A program made the position numbers and the translations under genes. The notes below the pieces were generated by a model. The model was given only the letters and a program-made list of their open reading frames with translations, was not told where the DNA came from and did no database searches. From NCBI GenBank assembly GCA_900550525.1, contig URSN01000040.1:1-15678 (forward strand): a DNA stretch of 15,678 bases. Reading direction: 5' to 3'. Source of the DNA: an uncultured Eubacteriales bacterium (GTDB lineage Bacteria; Bacillota; Clostridia; Christensenellales; CAG-138). How positions within the stretch are numbered: the stretch's first letter is position 1; every line of letters starts with the position of its first letter. Shown piece by piece: positions 15,308-15,678 of this stretch.

Positions 15308-15678
15308 TTACATCCTTTCTCCGTGCGCCAGCAGATATGCCTCCGCCTCCGCGTTCCAGAGCATACCGTGCCGTTTGCAGATCTCCGCGAGCGCGGCGAA
15401 CAGCGGCTCCTGCTTTCCCTTCTCCTCAAATTCGTCGATGGCCGTCAGCGGCAGGCGCAGGCCGCAGTAGATCAGCTTCTTGCCGCCGGGGATAGACGGA
15501 AGCTGGCACACGCAGGGCGCCACGGCGTCCAGACCGCCGATATGCGTCAGCAGGATCGAAGCGTCGATCGCGCCGCTCTCGAGCAGGCGCACGGCGATGC
15601 GCAGATCCTCCATGTCGCCGCCGGAGGTGCCGATGAGGTGCTTGTCGTTATAGTGAACGTCGTAGAGGTTGATGCTGG
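15308..15678 (-). CDS. Zinc-type alcohol/sugar-phosphate dehydrogenase, C-terminal part
   Basis: The last 122 residues of a medium-chain dehydrogenase. The 5' end is beyond the right edge. Near the start of the visible part, NLYDVHYNDKHLIGTSGG marks the end of the Rossmann fold. VTHIGG-like LLTHIGGLDAV and LPSIPGGKKLIY then recall L-sorbose-1-phosphate reductase-type enzymes, which reduce or oxidise hexose/hexitol phosphates with NAD(P). The assignment within the MDR family is moderate. The stop TAA (15308-15310) is 6 bases before the FGGY kinase start, and the kinase binding site lies inside its last codons. Dehydrogenase plus sugar kinase indicates a polyol or sugar utilisation operon continuing to the right. 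Confidence 0.75.
   Translation of the reverse strand, partial: SINLYDVHYNDKHLIGTSGGDMEDLRIAVRLLESGAIDASILLTHIGGLDAVAPCVCQLPSIPGGKKLIYCGLRLPLTAIDEFEEKGKQEPLFAALAEICKRHGMLWNAEAEAYLLAHGERM

Overview
The window looks like a piece of a very GC-rich chromosome from a low-complexity-envelope Bacillota (Clostridia-type, probably gut-associated). Supporting signs are AGGAGG-like ribosome binding sites, GC-hairpin/U-run terminators, TATACT extended -10 promoters inside GC-rich DNA, a GalK of the GNHTDHQGG type, a stand-alone E2-like acyltransferase domain and lipoproteins resembling DUF6034. The species is not identifiable from the sequence alone. No rRNA, tRNA, CRISPR array, phage gene or transposase was seen.

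Left part (1-4374). A leftward operon encodes a MacB/LolD-type ABC ATPase and, overlapping by ATGA, the start of a lipoprotein with a long Ala-Thr-Pro linker that runs off the window. Divergent from it is a rightward pair: a maltose/galactoside-type hexapeptide O-acetyltransferase, then 11 bases later an unusual 725-residue ORF. This ORF begins as an RsmF/NSUN-type rRNA m5C methyltransferase. At about residue 207 it turns in frame into the membrane and extracytoplasmic part of an RsgI-like anti-sigma protein with four PepSY-like repeats. Neither parent protein is complete.

Centre (4375-11997). clpB and an upstream ribbon-helix-helix (RHH) gene form a leftward operon with two tandem promoters. 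ClpB carries several substitutions at normally invariant functional positions. Divergent to it are a MalY/PatB-type PLP enzyme and a GNAT acetyltransferase with overlapping stop and start. galK runs leftward and converges on the GNAT gene. Back to back with galK is an E2-like acyltransferase domain gene that lacks the catalytic His motif.

Right part (11998-15678). After a terminator and a 500-base gap holding an ECF-type promoter candidate, two related lipoproteins are encoded rightward. The second is cut short and joined tail to tail with the 5' end of a leftward FGGY sugar kinase, at a GCGGCCGC palindrome. The kinase follows, by 6 bases, a zinc-type dehydrogenase resembling L-sorbose-1-phosphate reductase, whose 5' end is outside the window.

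The most notable signals are two gene-breaking junctions (near 2607 and near 15050) and the clustered ClpB changes. They may be real rearrangements and divergence, or assembly/amplification artefacts. The sequence alone cannot decide, and read-level checks are specified in the findings.
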